Origin: Comamonas sp. KCTC 72670
GTDB taxonomy: Bacteria; Myxococcota; Myxococcia; Myxococcales; Myxococcaceae
Assembly: GCA_014656495.1 (NCBI GenBank)
Contig: BNCN01000019.1
Coordinates: 25,690 to 89,689, forward strand
DNA: 64,000 bases
Reading direction: 5' to 3'
Shown here: in pieces, positions 37,901-48,062 of the stretch
Position numbering within the stretch: the stretch's first letter is position 1
How the letters are laid out: each line of letters opens with the position of its first letter
Notes under the pieces: model-generated
The model's database searches: none
Seen by the model: only the letters and a program-made list of their open reading frames with translations
Told to the model about the DNA's origin: nothing
Position numbers and translations under genes: made by a program

Positions 37901-38195
37901 CATCGACAAGGGCACCCCCTACGTCATCGCCTTCCGCAGCCGCTACCAGACCTCCCAGGCCCTGCCCTTCAGCCGGGAGTTCTACCGGATGCTCAGCGCG
38001 GGCCAGTTCGACGCGGGCATGGTCAACACCGCCTTCACCGCCGCCGCCATGTCCTTCCCCCACGCGGAGCCATGCCTGTTCACCGCCGCGAAAATCACCC
38101 GGTGCACGGCGCAGACCCGGGCGGGTACCGCCGCCTTCAGCGAGCACACCTGGAAGGACGACGCCTTCGACGAGCCCCGATTCCCCACCCCATGA
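34995..38195 (+). CDS. Large multidomain protein with metzincin-like and CHAT-like sites, candidate effector
   Basis: 1066 residues, no signal peptide. An Ig-like N-terminal region (about 20-100) is followed by a proline linker. A stretch at about 172-212 (KLNQLGYYAGP then DKAKERFRRNHG) resembles a peptidoglycan-binding domain. The zinc-protease motif HEVGHCFWLTHH (H693, H697, H703/H704) is at about 693-704, with a downstream HNCMMSYP like a metzincin Met-turn. The C-terminal part holds IYHHVTHGN (H841) and FFSSCLIGWERRFAKLFIDKG (C957), the His and Cys of a CHAT/caspase-like fold, though the His-Cys spacing of 116 residues is longer than usual. No family recognised over the full length. It is 2 bp after a small accessory gene, which supports an exported effector. 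Confidence 0.65.
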   Translation: MPDLPLRCAWTHFAPSQETLAVTYDPPDVGRLVSVQLEVRDHAGAVVYRSAVLDCQGGPAPLDWTGALNVGNDAVHEPFATPLRAPYTLRVDAVIAADEGEDLRQPEDLPNSELDSVAPCEAPRDEVRREEVAVLPPPPPITATVNVLYHSVDVVRGPWLASGEVFVRGTAASICHKLNQLGYYAGPPARAAVTPDFFDKAKERFRRNHGDLRILPAPTNLEFEDALDGALGHAHGARPTLVDDQGAPIADGTTLGGHGAPMRVYVEAVGFDEDLAHQTDEFMRQIPPGRGNAPINWAALHNKTTSEAGKLNRPLVPLEAVIYLKGHDNRRVAAPQAVGAVRVDWSAQEPGEDVSHLPLNDRLFSGTRAYINRVLRSDYVDLERNLGSTNCPTAYGGIRTRQHNFRNPFWREPHPYAPYAVPTEDAAAKVLWTPACTDSAAHLARVGRSGIYLQPSLIAGDRYRVRARLSYQGRGNAAALEIANPVCQFETRPIVVWRRVEVFGVVGWPLRNHGQLPQKCRDRYAEAYLEVDFSQTLYRTISQVINNADYANWFNHIRTHVKPSVANVVGLLDTLNVHDASPVVRLNAAAVLTSGEKNNIWMFVSDMFNELVNAPNVPSAGGYLLSLISNNLRTGHAPCGGIVMLEYKLSDDIREALRTSDVGEIPTTSNGNGDLQGIIDQSVNANADFVFTHEVGHCFWLTHHEASMGVVRQHHDQYDHNCMMSYPDWDGVRPQYPHQAAHTYDPHFCGKCNLKLRGWNITHADILALDADTPPDGLKTLFYYDRADPGLQWNVELAHVSDAFTRVSRGSFRERYFDRNANFDTWMTDLGDCDIYHHVTHGNVRCSRHGSRLASMDLAIPRYPTWCRNDDAKVQRLAAEEQDLSVRTLFDARALTTWAKQNFITPKTYWHDLTGVIQWTVDLNDSSRDVEFTYEQVQRAFKRGQNAPRLLAFFSSCLIGWERRFAKLFIDKGTPYVIAFRSRYQTSQALPFSREFYRMLSAGQFDAGMVNTAFTAAAMSFPHAEPCLFTAAKITRCTAQTRAGTAAFSEHTWKDDAFDEPRFPTP

Positions 38196-38316
38196 CGCCC
38201 GCCCAGGCAAGGCCGCCCGCCATGCCTGGACGGGCCGGTGGCTGGCGGACGCCTCGGGCGCCGCCGCCTCACCCCACCCTTGACAGCCCCAGGGCCCAGG
38301 TCTAACGCAAGGCGCC

Positions 38317-39570
38317 ATGAGCACTCCCCAGTTCCCGCCCTCTCCGACGCGCCCTGTCAGCAGTGACGGCCCCTTCCGTGCCCTGCTGCTGGAGAACGTC
38401 CACCCGTCCGCGAGTGAGATGCTGGCCGCCGAGGGCTTCCAGGTGGAGCGCGTTCCCTCCGCCCTCAAGCCGGAGGACCTGGCGGAGCGGCTGAAGGGCG
38501 TGCACCTGCTGGGCATCCGCAGCAAGACGACGGTGCCGCTGGCCGCGCTGGAGCACGCGGAGAACCTGCTGGCGATTGGCGCCTTCTGCATCGGCACCAA
38601 CCAGGTGGACCTGACGTCCGCCAACACCCACGGCATCCCCGTCTTCAACGCGCCGTTCAGCAACACGCGCAGCGTGGCGGAGATGGTCATCGCGGAAATC
38701 ATCGTCCTGACGCGGCAGCTCTTCGACCGCAGCCGCGAGGTGCACGCGGGCCAGTGGCGCAAGGTGGCCACCGGCAGCCACGAGGTGCGCGGCAAGACGC
38801 TGGGCATCATCGGCTACGGCCACATCGGCTCGCAGTTGGGCGTCATCGCCGAGGCGCTGGGCATGCGCGTCCTCTACTTCGACGTGATGACCAAGCTGCC
38901 GCTGGGCAACGCGCAGGTGGCGGTGACGCTGGAGGAGCTGCTGGGCGCGTCCGACTTCGTCACCCTCCACGTGCCCGCGCTGCCCACCACGCACATGATG
39001 ATGGGCGCCGACCAGATTGCGCAGATGAAGAAGGGCGCGTGCCTCATCAACGCCAGCCGCGGCACGGTGGTGGACATCGACGCGCTGGCGCGCGCGCTCC
39101 ATTCCAAGCACCTGGGCGGCGCCGCGGTGGACGTCTATCCGGAGGAGCCGGAGAGCAACTCGGACGGCTTCGTCACCGCGCTCCAGGGGCTGCCCAACGT
39201 GGTCCTCACGCCGCACATTGGCGGCTCCACCGAGGAGGCCCAGGCCTCCATCGGCAAGGAGGTGGCCACCAGCCTGCTGAAGTACTTCAAGGCGGGCGCC
39301 AGCACGGGCGCGGTGAACTTCCCCAACGTCGAGTCGCCGCTCATCCCGGGCACGCACCGCATCCTCAACGTGCACCGCAACATCCCGGGCGTGCTGCGCG
39401 ACATCAACCGCATCGTCTCCGACCTCAACGCCAACATCCACGCCCAGGTGCTCAGCACGGACGCCAACATCGGCTACCTGCTGATGGACCTGGACCAGGA
39501 CGTGTCCACCCCGGTGTGCGAGGCCATCGCCGGGCTGGAGACGGACATCAAGACGCGCATCCTGTCCTGA
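38317..39570 (+). CDS. serA: D-3-phosphoglycerate dehydrogenase
   Basis: 417 residues of the E. coli SerA type. NAD-binding loop GIIGYGHIGSQLGVIAEALGM, active-site region LHVPALPTTHMMMGAD, catalytic arginine in INASRGTVVDIDAL, glutamate in PEEPESN and histidine in LTPHIGGSTEEAQ. The C-terminal ~80 residues (NVHRNIPGVLRDINRIVSDLNANI) form an ACT domain for serine feedback. It oxidises 3-phosphoglycerate to start serine synthesis; SerA enzymes can also reduce 2-oxoglutarate to D-2-hydroxyglutarate. It is convergent with a D-2-hydroxyglutarate-dehydrogenase-like gene 12 bp away. Confidence 0.95.
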   Translation: MSTPQFPPSPTRPVSSDGPFRALLLENVHPSASEMLAAEGFQVERVPSALKPEDLAERLKGVHLLGIRSKTTVPLAALEHAENLLAIGAFCIGTNQVDLTSANTHGIPVFNAPFSNTRSVAEMVIAEIIVLTRQLFDRSREVHAGQWRKVATGSHEVRGKTLGIIGYGHIGSQLGVIAEALGMRVLYFDVMTKLPLGNAQVAVTLEELLGASDFVTLHVPALPTTHMMMGADQIAQMKKGACLINASRGTVVDIDALARALHSKHLGGAAVDVYPEEPESNSDGFVTALQGLPNVVLTPHIGGSTEEAQASIGKEVATSLLKYFKAGASTGAVNFPNVESPLIPGTHRILNVHRNIPGVLRDINRIVSDLNANIHAQVLSTDANIGYLLMDLDQDVSTPVCEAIAGLETDIKTRILS

Positions 39571-39582
39571 CGTCCGGCGCCC

Positions 39583-40989
<1,407 letters not shown>

Positions 40990-41170
40990 GCCTGTAGGCG
41001 TATTGCAGCCGCCCCGCTCTGACAAGGTGCAGCAAGGGTGCGGTGGCGCCCGACGACGTCCCACACGCGATGCACCGCGAACACCGGAATCCGGGTACCG
41101 TCTCGGCGGTCGCCCCCTGAACTCCGGGGGGCCTTCACCCTGACCCCATCCCCGAACGGACCACCCTTCC

Positions 41171-44100
41171 ATGCGCCTCGTTCGCCCTTCCTGGCTCTGG
41201 GCCCTCTTGCTGGCCCTCTCCGCCTGTAGCTCGGTCTCCACCCCCTCCGACGCGGGCACGCCCGACTCCGGGACGCAGGCAGGCAGCGTCACGGGTCAGG
41301 CCTACCTGGAAGGGGCCTCGTCCCACGGAGGCGTCAGCGTGTCCCTGGAGGGCTCCGGACAGAGCGCCAGCACGGCCACCGACGGCCGCTTCACCCTGGA
41401 GAACGTGCCCGCGGGCACCCACATGGTGGTGGCGCGGATGGCGGGCTACTCGGAGGCCCGGCAGTCCATCACCGTCCAGGCGGGGCAGGCCACCTCCGTG
41501 CGGCTCGACCTCCAGCGGGGTCGCGGCTCGATTCAAGGGACCCTCCGGCTGGAAGGGCTCATGGATGCCTCGGGCGTCCTCGTCACCGTGGTGGAGACAG
41601 GCGCCACCGCGACCTCGAACTCGGCCGGGCACTTCACCGTGTCCGACCTGGGCTCCCAGACCTACACGCTGGAGCTGAAGCGGGCGGACTACGTCACGGC
41701 GAGGCAGACGGTGGAGGTGCGCGGCACCGGAGCCACCCTGTTCAACGCGACGCTGACGCGTGAGCGGGGCGGAATCACAGGCACCGTCCGGCTCGAGGGC
41801 ACGGCCAACCACAGCGGCGCCGTCATCACCCTGGTGGAGGCGGGCGCCACCGCGACGACGAACACCCAGGGCCAGTTCCAGTTCGAGAACGTCATGACGG
41901 GGACGTACACCCTGCGGGTCCGGCGAGAGCTCTTCGCGGAAGTGCAGGAGCCGGTGACGGTGCGCGCGGGCCAGTCGAGCCAGGTCACCGTGTCCATGGT
42001 GCTGTTGCGTGGGGACGTGACGGGCACCGTCCAGCTCGCGGACGGCGCGACGCCCTCCGGTGTCACCCTCACCGTCACGCAGACGGGCGCCACGACGACG
42101 ACGAACTCGCTGGGCGAGTTCTCGTTCGACGGCCTGCCGCTGGGCAACTACACGCTGACCGCTCAGCGGGTGGGCTACGCCACCCAGCAGCAATCCGTGA
42201 CGGTGCGCACGGGCGCCGCGGCCACCGTCGCCTTCACGCTGGTCATCGCCCGGGGCCGCGTGGAAGGCACGGCCCAGCTCGAGGGCCAGAGCAACCACGC
42301 GGGCATCTCCATCACGCTGGCCGGAACGGGGGCCACGACGACGACGGACAGTCAGGGGCGCTTCACCCTCAACAACATCTCCGCGGGCTCGCACACGGTG
42401 GAGGCGCGGATGAGCGGCTATGCCCTGGCGCAGCAGACCGTGCAGGTGACGGAGAACCAGCCCGCCACCGTCTCGCTGTCGCTGACGCGCGAGCGGGGCG
42501 GCATCGCCGGTGTCATCCAGTTGGAGGGCTCGACCTCGCCCGTGGACATCACCGTCACGCTGGTGGGGACCAGCTACACCACGCGCACGAACGCCTCGGG
42601 CCAGTTCTCCTTCAACGCCATCCCCACGGGCAACTACACCGTGGAGGCGCAGAAGGACCGCTTCACCACGCTCCAGCGCGCGGTGACGGTGCGCGCGGGC
42701 GCGACGGAGCAGCTCCTCCTGACGATGTCCATCGCCCGGGGGAGCATCGCCGGCGTGGTCCAGTTGGAGGACGCCCCCACCACGTCGGGAATCTCCGTGG
42801 CGGTGGTTCAGACCAACAGCTCGGTGCTGACGGACTCGCAGGGCCGCTTCTCCTTCAGCAACCTCCCCATTGGCACCTATACGGTGACCGCCTGGTGGAA
42901 CGGCTACAACGTGACGGAGCGGTCCGTCGAGGTCCGGAGCCAGGCCACCACGGACGTCGTCATCACCCTGCGCCGCTCGGCGGGAGTCGTCGCCGGCATC
43001 GTTCAGCTCGAAGGCGCGAGCAATCATGAGGGCGTCGCCGTCTCGCTCGCGGGCCACGACGCCACCGCGACCACGGACGCCCAGGGGCGCTTCGTCCTCG
43101 AAGGCGTTCGGGACGGGCACCACACGCTGACGGCGCGCAGGCCCCACTACGCGCGGGCGGAGGCCTCGCTGGACGTGAGCCGGGAGCAGCCCGCCTCGGT
43201 CAACCTGTCCCTGGCGCGCCTGGGCGACGTCGAGGTCGCCGCCCCCAAGCTCGCGGTCCAGGGCGGCCACCTGACGCTGACGGGCTCCGGCTTTGGCGAT
43301 GCGCCCGGCGCCATCGACGTCACCGTGGGCGGACGCACCGTCACCGACTTCATCTCCTGGACGGACACCCAGGTGGTGGCGCGGGTGGCGCACGACGTGG
43401 TGCCGGGGACGCTGGACGTCGTCATGACGCCCAACGTCTCCTGGCGCGGGAGCGCCACGGCCTCCGTGCGGGTGCTGCCGCAGAAGACCCTCGCCTACCG
43501 CGAGGCGTGGGGCATGGGCATCCGTCCCTCCAACGAGGTCTTCGTCTGGGGCGAGACCTCCCCCAGCAGCAACGTCCAGCAGGTCCCCGAGGGGCTCTCG
43601 GATGTGGTGAGCGTGGCCGCGGCCAGTGGCACGGCCTACGCCCTCAAGGCGGACGGCACCGTGGTGTCGTGGGGCGCGAGCCTCCATGCCCTGCGTGCCC
43701 CCGCGGGACTCTCTGGCGTCGTGGCCATCGAAGGGGGCTTCCTGTTCGCCGCGGCGCTCAAGCAGGACGGCACGGTCGTGGCGTGGGGGGTGAATGGCCT
43801 CGGCGAGTCGTCGGTCCCCGAGGGCCTCCAGGACGTGGTGGCCCTCTCCGCGGGTGAGAACCACACGCTCGCGCTCAAGGCGGACGGCACGGTGGTGGCG
43901 TGGGGCGCCAACATCTGGGGCGAGTCCAACGTCCCCGCCGGCCTGAGCAACGTGGTGGGCATCGCCTCCACGACCAGCTCCAGCCTGGCCCTCCGCGCCG
44001 ACGGCACCCTGGTGTCCTGGGGCGAGCTGCCCGCGCACGCGACGCCCATGCCCGAGGTGGACGACGTCGTCTCCATCGCGGGCGGCCTCTCGCACTACGT

Positions 44101-44320
44101 GGCCCTCCGCGCCGATGGCACCGTCGTGGCGTGGGGGAACGACAACCATGGACAGGCCACGCCCCCCGCGAGCCACGGCCCCATCTCCGTGGTCGCGGGC
44201 CGGGCCAATTGGCTGAACATCGCCATCAAGAACGATGGGCAGCTCGAGCTCTGGGGCTACACGGGCCCGCTCTTCGCCTTGCCGCCGTCCGAGCTGGTCT
44301 TGCGCGTCCCCGCTGGGTAG
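41171..44320 (+). CDS. Giant lipoprotein: 8 carboxypeptidase-regulatory-like repeats, TIG domain and RCC1 repeats
   Basis: 1049 residues. Lipoprotein signal WLWALLLALSAC (lipobox LSAC). Residues about 38-685 contain eight repeats of about 80 residues with the pattern GTVQLEG-x-HSGV, then TDxxGRF and TYTLxAxRxGY, the beta-sandwich of CarboxypepD_reg-like domains. A TIG/IPT-type domain follows (AAPKLAVQGGHLTLTGSGFG). About six RCC1-type repeats end the protein, each ALKADGTVVAWG, forming a propeller. The whole resembles large surface proteins of myxobacteria that scaffold binding or adhesion. The gene is the first of a tandem pair with the one at 44496, from duplication. Confidence 0.85.
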   Translation: MRLVRPSWLWALLLALSACSSVSTPSDAGTPDSGTQAGSVTGQAYLEGASSHGGVSVSLEGSGQSASTATDGRFTLENVPAGTHMVVARMAGYSEARQSITVQAGQATSVRLDLQRGRGSIQGTLRLEGLMDASGVLVTVVETGATATSNSAGHFTVSDLGSQTYTLELKRADYVTARQTVEVRGTGATLFNATLTRERGGITGTVRLEGTANHSGAVITLVEAGATATTNTQGQFQFENVMTGTYTLRVRRELFAEVQEPVTVRAGQSSQVTVSMVLLRGDVTGTVQLADGATPSGVTLTVTQTGATTTTNSLGEFSFDGLPLGNYTLTAQRVGYATQQQSVTVRTGAAATVAFTLVIARGRVEGTAQLEGQSNHAGISITLAGTGATTTTDSQGRFTLNNISAGSHTVEARMSGYALAQQTVQVTENQPATVSLSLTRERGGIAGVIQLEGSTSPVDITVTLVGTSYTTRTNASGQFSFNAIPTGNYTVEAQKDRFTTLQRAVTVRAGATEQLLLTMSIARGSIAGVVQLEDAPTTSGISVAVVQTNSSVLTDSQGRFSFSNLPIGTYTVTAWWNGYNVTERSVEVRSQATTDVVITLRRSAGVVAGIVQLEGASNHEGVAVSLAGHDATATTDAQGRFVLEGVRDGHHTLTARRPHYARAEASLDVSREQPASVNLSLARLGDVEVAAPKLAVQGGHLTLTGSGFGDAPGAIDVTVGGRTVTDFISWTDTQVVARVAHDVVPGTLDVVMTPNVSWRGSATASVRVLPQKTLAYREAWGMGIRPSNEVFVWGETSPSSNVQQVPEGLSDVVSVAAASGTAYALKADGTVVSWGASLHALRAPAGLSGVVAIEGGFLFAAALKQDGTVVAWGVNGLGESSVPEGLQDVVALSAGENHTLALKADGTVVAWGANIWGESNVPAGLSNVVGIASTTSSSLALRADGTLVSWGELPAHATPMPEVDDVVSIAGGLSHYVALRADGTVVAWGNDNHGQATPPASHGPISVVAGRANWLNIAIKNDGQLELWGYTGPLFALPPSELVLRVPAG

Positions 44321-44338
44321 TCGTTGCGTGACGTCGCC

Positions 44339-44363
44339 GCTCCGTCCCTCCTGGGGACGGAGC
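44339..44363 (+). terminator. Hairpin after first giant lipoprotein gene
   Basis: GCTCCGTCCC pairs with GGGACGGAGC across a 5-base loop, a perfect 10-bp stem 19 bp past the stop. There is no T-run, so it may end transcription weakly or protect the 3' end. A similar but different hairpin follows the second paralogue. Confidence 0.5.
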
Positions 44364-44495
44364 CGGACGCACGGGCCGGGGTGAAAACGTCCGCAGTGTG
44401 AATCAAACGCACGGGCCACCGTCATAGCGCCACCCTCGGGACCCGCCAGGCCGGCGCTGGGTCCTGTCGTCCTTTCCACCAGGACCGCTTTGCCC

Positions 44496-47400
44496 ATGCG
44501 TCTCGCCAGACCCTCCCTTTTCTGGGCCCTGCTGTTGGCCCTGTCCGCGTGTAATCCCTCATCCACGCCAGCTCCCACTCCCGACGCCGGGACGATGCCC
44601 GACGCCGGGCCCCAATGGGGCCGCGTGACGGGCGAGGCCCTCCTCGAGGGCGCCGCCGACCACGCCGGCATCAGCGTCAGCCTCGAACGCACCACGCTGA
44701 CGACGACCACCGACGCCGAAGGCCAGTTCAGGCTGGAGGACGTCACCCCGGGCACCCACACCGTGGTCGCGCGCAGGGCGGGCTACGGCGACGTCCGGCG
44801 GACCGTGGAGGTCGTGGCCGGTGAGACGGCCTCCGTGACGCTCGAACTCCCGAGGGCCCAGTTCGAGCTGGAAGGCTCCGTCGCGCTGGAGGGCGGCGAG
44901 GACGGCTCGGGCGTCAGCGTGACGGTGGTGGAGTCGGGTGCCACCACCACGACGGACGCGCAGGGCCACTTCCGCTTCAGTGGCCTGCCCGCCGGCACGT
45001 ACACCCTCGAGTTCCAGAAGGAAGGCTATGTCTCCGCGCAACAGACGGAGACCGTGGAGTCGGAGGAGCCCCCCTTCGTCAGCGTCACCCTGCTGCGCGA
45101 GCGCGGCGGCGTGAGCGGTGTCCTCCAGCTCGAAGGCTCGGACGACCCCAGCGGCGTCCTCGTCACGCTGGTGGGTGCGAATGCCTCCACGACCACGGAT
45201 GCCCAGGGGCACTTCCGCTTCGACGGCGTGCCCACGGGCACGTACACCGTGCGGGCGCAGCGGGACCTCTACCTGGACGCGGAGCAGTTGGTGGAGGTGC
45301 GCGCGAACCAGGAGAGCGAAGTCACCCTGACGCTGTCGCTCGGACGCGGTGACGTGTCCGGCACCGTCCAGCTCTCGGATGGCGCGAGCCCCGAGGGCGT
45401 CACCCTCACCCTGGTGCGCTCGGGCGCCACCACGACGACGGACGCGCAGGGCCGCTTCTCCTTCGCCAACCTGCCGCAGGGCGAAGACACGCTGCGGGCC
45501 CAGAAGGAGGGCTACGCGGCGGCGGAGCAGCCCGTCTCGGTGCGGACCGCGGCCCCGGCCACCGTCTCCTTCACGCTGACCCGGACGACGGGGCGCGTGG
45601 CGGGCGTCATCCAGCTCGAAGGCGCGACCGACCACTCCGGCGCCACCGTCACGATGACCGCGTCCGGCGCCACCGCCACCACGGACACGCAGGGCCGCTA
45701 CACCTTCGAGAACGTCCCCACGGGCACCCACGCGCTGGTCATCCAGCGGGACCTGTATGCGCAGGTCCAGCGCTCCGCGGTGGTGAGCGCCGGCGCGACG
45801 GCCACGGTCTCCGTGACGTTGGCCCGGCTGCGCGGGAACCTGCAGGGGAACGTCCGCCTGACGGGCGCGACCCAGCACGCCGGCACCACCGTCACGCTGA
45901 CGGAGGCCGGGCTGTCCTCGACCACGGATGCGCAGGGCCGGTACACGTTCAACAACGTGCCCACGGGGACGTACACCCTGACGGCCCGCCGGAACGCCTA
46001 CGTCCAGACACAGCGGACGGTGGAGATTCGCGCGGGCGTGACGCTCTCCGTCTCCTTCAACCTGGAGCCCCTGTACGGCCAGCTCGCGGGCGTCATCCAA
46101 GTCGAAGGCGGCGGCGCCCTGGAAGAAGTCCTCGTCACGCTGAGCGGCACGAGCCTCCGCGCGACCACGAACGCGCAGGGACAGTTCTCCTTCGGTCACA
46201 TCCCCGCCGGGCAGTACACCCTCAACGCCCAGAAGCAGGACTTCGTCACCGCGCAGCAGGCCGTGGAGGTGCGCCCCGATGAGCAGACCTCCGTCGACCT
46301 GACGCTCCGCTTCGCGCGAGGCAGCATCGCGGGCACCGTCGCGCTGGACGACGGCGCGTCCCCCTCCGGCGTCACGGTCTCCGTGGCGGAGCTGGGCCGC
46401 ACCCTCACCCCGGACGGCGCGGGGCGCTTCACGCTGAGCGACCTCATCCCGGGCATCTACTCACTGGAGTTCCAGCGCGCGGGCTACCTGCGGCATGAGC
46501 AGGCCGTGGAGGTCCGTGGCGAGCAGAGCACGTCCCTCTCCGTGACGCTGCGGCGCGAGCGCGGCACGGTGGAGGGCACGGTCCGGCTCGAAGGCGAGGC
46601 GCTCCACTCCGGCGCCACAATCACCCTCTCCGGCCTGAGTGGCCAGACGACCACGAACGAGCAGGGCCGCTTCTTCTTCGAGAACGTCCCCGTGGGGACG
46701 TACACGGTGACGGCCCGCCGCTCCAACTACACGCGGGCGCAGGCGCAGGTGGAGGTCCAGCTGAACGAGACCGCGTCCGCCGACCTGTCGCTGAACCGCC
46801 TGGGGGCGCCAGCGCTCACCGCGCCCAAGCTCGCGGTCCAGCGCGGCCACCTGAGGCTGGAGGGCGCGAACTTCGGACAGGAGCGTGGAGACGTCCGAGT
46901 CTCCATTGGCGGTGTGGACGTCCAGGAGTACCTCGCCTGGTCGGACGCGGAGGTGGTGGTCCGCGTGCCCGCGAACCTCTCTCCAGGCGTGCACGCGGTG
47001 GCCATGGTGACGGGCGTGGACTGGCGCCCCACCGTGACGGCCTCGATGCGTGTGCTCCGGCAGCGGACCCTCGCGTACGACTCCTCTTGGGGCATGGGCG
47101 TGCGGCCCGACAACACCGTCACTGTCTGGGGTTCCACGGATACCTATGGTCTCTCCGCCATCCCCGCGGGACTCTCCGACGTCGTGAGTGTGGGCGCGGG
47201 GATGAACTTCGCCGTGGCGCTGAAGGCGGACGGCACCTTGGTCAAGTGGGGAACCATGAACCCGGTCCCCGTCCCCGCGGGGCTGGCGGACGTGGTGGAC
47301 ATCAGCGCGAGCGGGGTCCTCGCCCTCGCGCTCAAGCGCGACGGAACGGTGGTGGCAATCAGCGCGCCGGAGGCCGAGCAGGGGCACGTCCCCGAAGGCC

Positions 47401-47897
47401 TTCAAGACGTGGTGGCCATCTCGGCGGGCACCCTGAATGGCCTGGCGCTCAAGGCGGACGGCACCGTGGTGGCCTGGGGACAGAACGTGTTCGACGTTCG
47501 CGACGTCCCCGCGGGCCTGACCGAGGTGGTGACCATTGCCCTCACGAACAGCAGCGGCCTTGCGCTCCGAGCGGATGGAACGGCCACGGTCTGGGGCTTC
47601 GGAGCGTCGTACCACGGCCTCGCGAACACGCCGGACCTCAGCGACGTCGTCGAAATCGCGGGTGGAGACAACCACTACATGGCGCTCCGCGCCAACGGCA
47701 CCGTCATCGCGTGGGGAGACAATCAGCACGGCCAGGCAGCGCCTCCCGCGAACCTGACGGATGGCGCGGCCGTCGCGGGCTGGGGCTGGAACAAGAGCAT
47801 CGCGCTCCGGCAGAACGGCACCCTCGCGACCTGGGGAAGCCTGTCCTCCTGGGACCGGCCCCCGGCGGGGCTCGTCCTCCGCGTCCCCGCCCGCTAA
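44496..47897 (+). CDS. Giant lipoprotein paralogue: 9 carboxypeptidase-regulatory-like repeats, TIG and RCC1 repeats
   Basis: 1133 residues from ATG 44496. The signal WALLLALSAC and the first mature residues are nearly those of the upstream gene. Nine ~80-residue repeats cover about residues 41-768 (for example GVSGVLQLEGSDDPSGV and VAGVIQLEGATDHSG). A TIG-type domain (APKLAVQRGHLRLEGANFG) follows, then RCC1-type units such as ALKADGTVVAWG and ALRANGTVIAWGD. It is a tandem duplicate of the upstream gene with one more repeat. Predicted surface lipoprotein of unknown ligand. The 175-bp spacer between them has no further gene. Confidence 0.85.
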   Translation: MRLARPSLFWALLLALSACNPSSTPAPTPDAGTMPDAGPQWGRVTGEALLEGAADHAGISVSLERTTLTTTTDAEGQFRLEDVTPGTHTVVARRAGYGDVRRTVEVVAGETASVTLELPRAQFELEGSVALEGGEDGSGVSVTVVESGATTTTDAQGHFRFSGLPAGTYTLEFQKEGYVSAQQTETVESEEPPFVSVTLLRERGGVSGVLQLEGSDDPSGVLVTLVGANASTTTDAQGHFRFDGVPTGTYTVRAQRDLYLDAEQLVEVRANQESEVTLTLSLGRGDVSGTVQLSDGASPEGVTLTLVRSGATTTTDAQGRFSFANLPQGEDTLRAQKEGYAAAEQPVSVRTAAPATVSFTLTRTTGRVAGVIQLEGATDHSGATVTMTASGATATTDTQGRYTFENVPTGTHALVIQRDLYAQVQRSAVVSAGATATVSVTLARLRGNLQGNVRLTGATQHAGTTVTLTEAGLSSTTDAQGRYTFNNVPTGTYTLTARRNAYVQTQRTVEIRAGVTLSVSFNLEPLYGQLAGVIQVEGGGALEEVLVTLSGTSLRATTNAQGQFSFGHIPAGQYTLNAQKQDFVTAQQAVEVRPDEQTSVDLTLRFARGSIAGTVALDDGASPSGVTVSVAELGRTLTPDGAGRFTLSDLIPGIYSLEFQRAGYLRHEQAVEVRGEQSTSLSVTLRRERGTVEGTVRLEGEALHSGATITLSGLSGQTTTNEQGRFFFENVPVGTYTVTARRSNYTRAQAQVEVQLNETASADLSLNRLGAPALTAPKLAVQRGHLRLEGANFGQERGDVRVSIGGVDVQEYLAWSDAEVVVRVPANLSPGVHAVAMVTGVDWRPTVTASMRVLRQRTLAYDSSWGMGVRPDNTVTVWGSTDTYGLSAIPAGLSDVVSVGAGMNFAVALKADGTLVKWGTMNPVPVPAGLADVVDISASGVLALALKRDGTVVAISAPEAEQGHVPEGLQDVVAISAGTLNGLALKADGTVVAWGQNVFDVRDVPAGLTEVVTIALTNSSGLALRADGTATVWGFGASYHGLANTPDLSDVVEIAGGDNHYMALRANGTVIAWGDNQHGQAAPPANLTDGAAVAGWGWNKSIALRQNGTLATWGSLSSWDRPPAGLVLRVPAR

Positions 47898-47908
47898 TCC
47901 CCACGCAC

Positions 47909-47949
47909 GGCGTCGCTCCGTCTTCACCGTCAGGAGCCGGAGCGACGCC
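47909..47949 (+). terminator. Hairpin after second giant lipoprotein gene
   Basis: GGCGTCGCTCCG pairs with CGGAGCGACGCC across a 17-base loop, a perfect 12-bp stem beginning 11 bp past the stop. There is no T-run. Confidence 0.5.
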
Positions 47950-48062
47950 GCGTTCTCCGGCAGGCGCGCCGCACATCAAGCATTTCTGGAATTACAGGTT
48001 GCACACGCCCGCATGCCGGAGAACACTCCAGCATGCTCGCAGCCCCACGGAGAGACGCGGCG

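Noticed and set aside
41135..44761. 1208-residue open frame on the minus strand
   Set aside because: It is the reverse-strand mirror of the repeat-rich lipoprotein gene, made of arginine, glycine, histidine and alanine runs as expected of GC-rich antisense frames, and has no domain.
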